Shown here: positions 13,309 to 13,331 of the stretch, in pieces | Numbering within the stretch: position 1 is the stretch's first letter | Layout: every line of letters starts with the position of its first letter | NCBI GenBank assembly: GCA_028694545.1 | Contig: JAQVKV010000011.1 | Location: forward strand, 1 to 13,331 | DNA from: Zavarzinia sp. | GTDB taxonomy: Bacteria > Pseudomonadota > Alphaproteobacteria > Zavarziniales > Zavarziniaceae | DNA: 13,331 nucleotides | Direction of reading: 5' to 3' | Made by a program: the position numbers and the translations under genes | The notes under the pieces: model-generated | Databases searched by the model: none | What the model saw: only the letters and a program-made list of their open reading frames with translations | Told to the model about the DNA's origin: nothing

Positions 13309-13331
13309 ATGACGGAACAGCCCGCGGCGAC
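13309..13331 (+). CDS. Start of an unidentified gene (cut by window edge)
   Basis: ATG 13309 is preceded by AGGAAG (13299-13304) at a 4-base gap and opens MTEQPAA before the window ends. Seven codons are too few to name a family. The strong ribosome site is the only evidence that it is real. Confidence 0.5.

Overview
The window is a GC-rich chromosomal stretch with dense genes, short gaps and C/G-ending codons. A lone acyl-CoA dehydrogenase start, several short-chain dehydrogenases, a YpeA-type acetyltransferase, a Sua5-type synthase and a Sel1-repeat protease together suggest a free-living alphaproteobacterium, perhaps Rhodospirillales-like. That placement is inference from gene content and composition. 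I see no transposase, phage gene, integrase, CRISPR array, tRNA or rRNA.

Left part (1-6081). A divergent pair, an acyl-CoA dehydrogenase start (minus strand, cut by the window edge) and a Sua5/TsaC tRNA-modification gene, share a roughly 100-bp spacer that carries a 10-bp tandem direct repeat. From Sua5 to 6081 six genes run on the plus strand with short gaps or overlaps: Sua5, a D-2-hydroxyacid dehydrogenase of the FAD type, an extended SDR, a YpeA-like GNAT acetyltransferase, a classical SDR and a YheT-type alpha/beta hydrolase. Between Sua5 and the FAD enzyme lies a pair of inverted GC-rich palindromic repeats. They carry a 53-codon open frame with ATGA overlaps at both ends.

Middle (6085-9427). 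A small secreted or anchored staphylococcal-nuclease-like protein (minus strand) has lost all three metal-binding acids of its fold. It is divergent from an HSL-type esterase (plus strand). A LysR regulator (minus strand) is divergent from another SDR (plus strand), the usual layout for a regulator and its target. The esterase, SDRs and FAD enzyme look like small-molecule or lipid catabolism, but no substrate can be read from the sequence.

Right part (9428-13331). A secreted protein joins eight 36-residue Sel1 repeats to an S1 trypsin-like protease and overlaps a MOSC-domain gene by ATGA. Its upstream region has an operator-like dyad and a -10 box spaced so that a transcript would begin at the ATG of an 18-codon ORF, which itself overlaps the protease start. 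Convergent to this pair is a gene for a eukaryotic-type class I cyclic-nucleotide phosphodiesterase. In the 367-410 bp upstream of it lies a perfect TGTGA-N6-TCACA site, the core recognition sequence of cAMP receptor protein. The pairing suggests that the enzyme that destroys cAMP is itself controlled by cAMP. A last gene starts at 13309 and runs out of the window.
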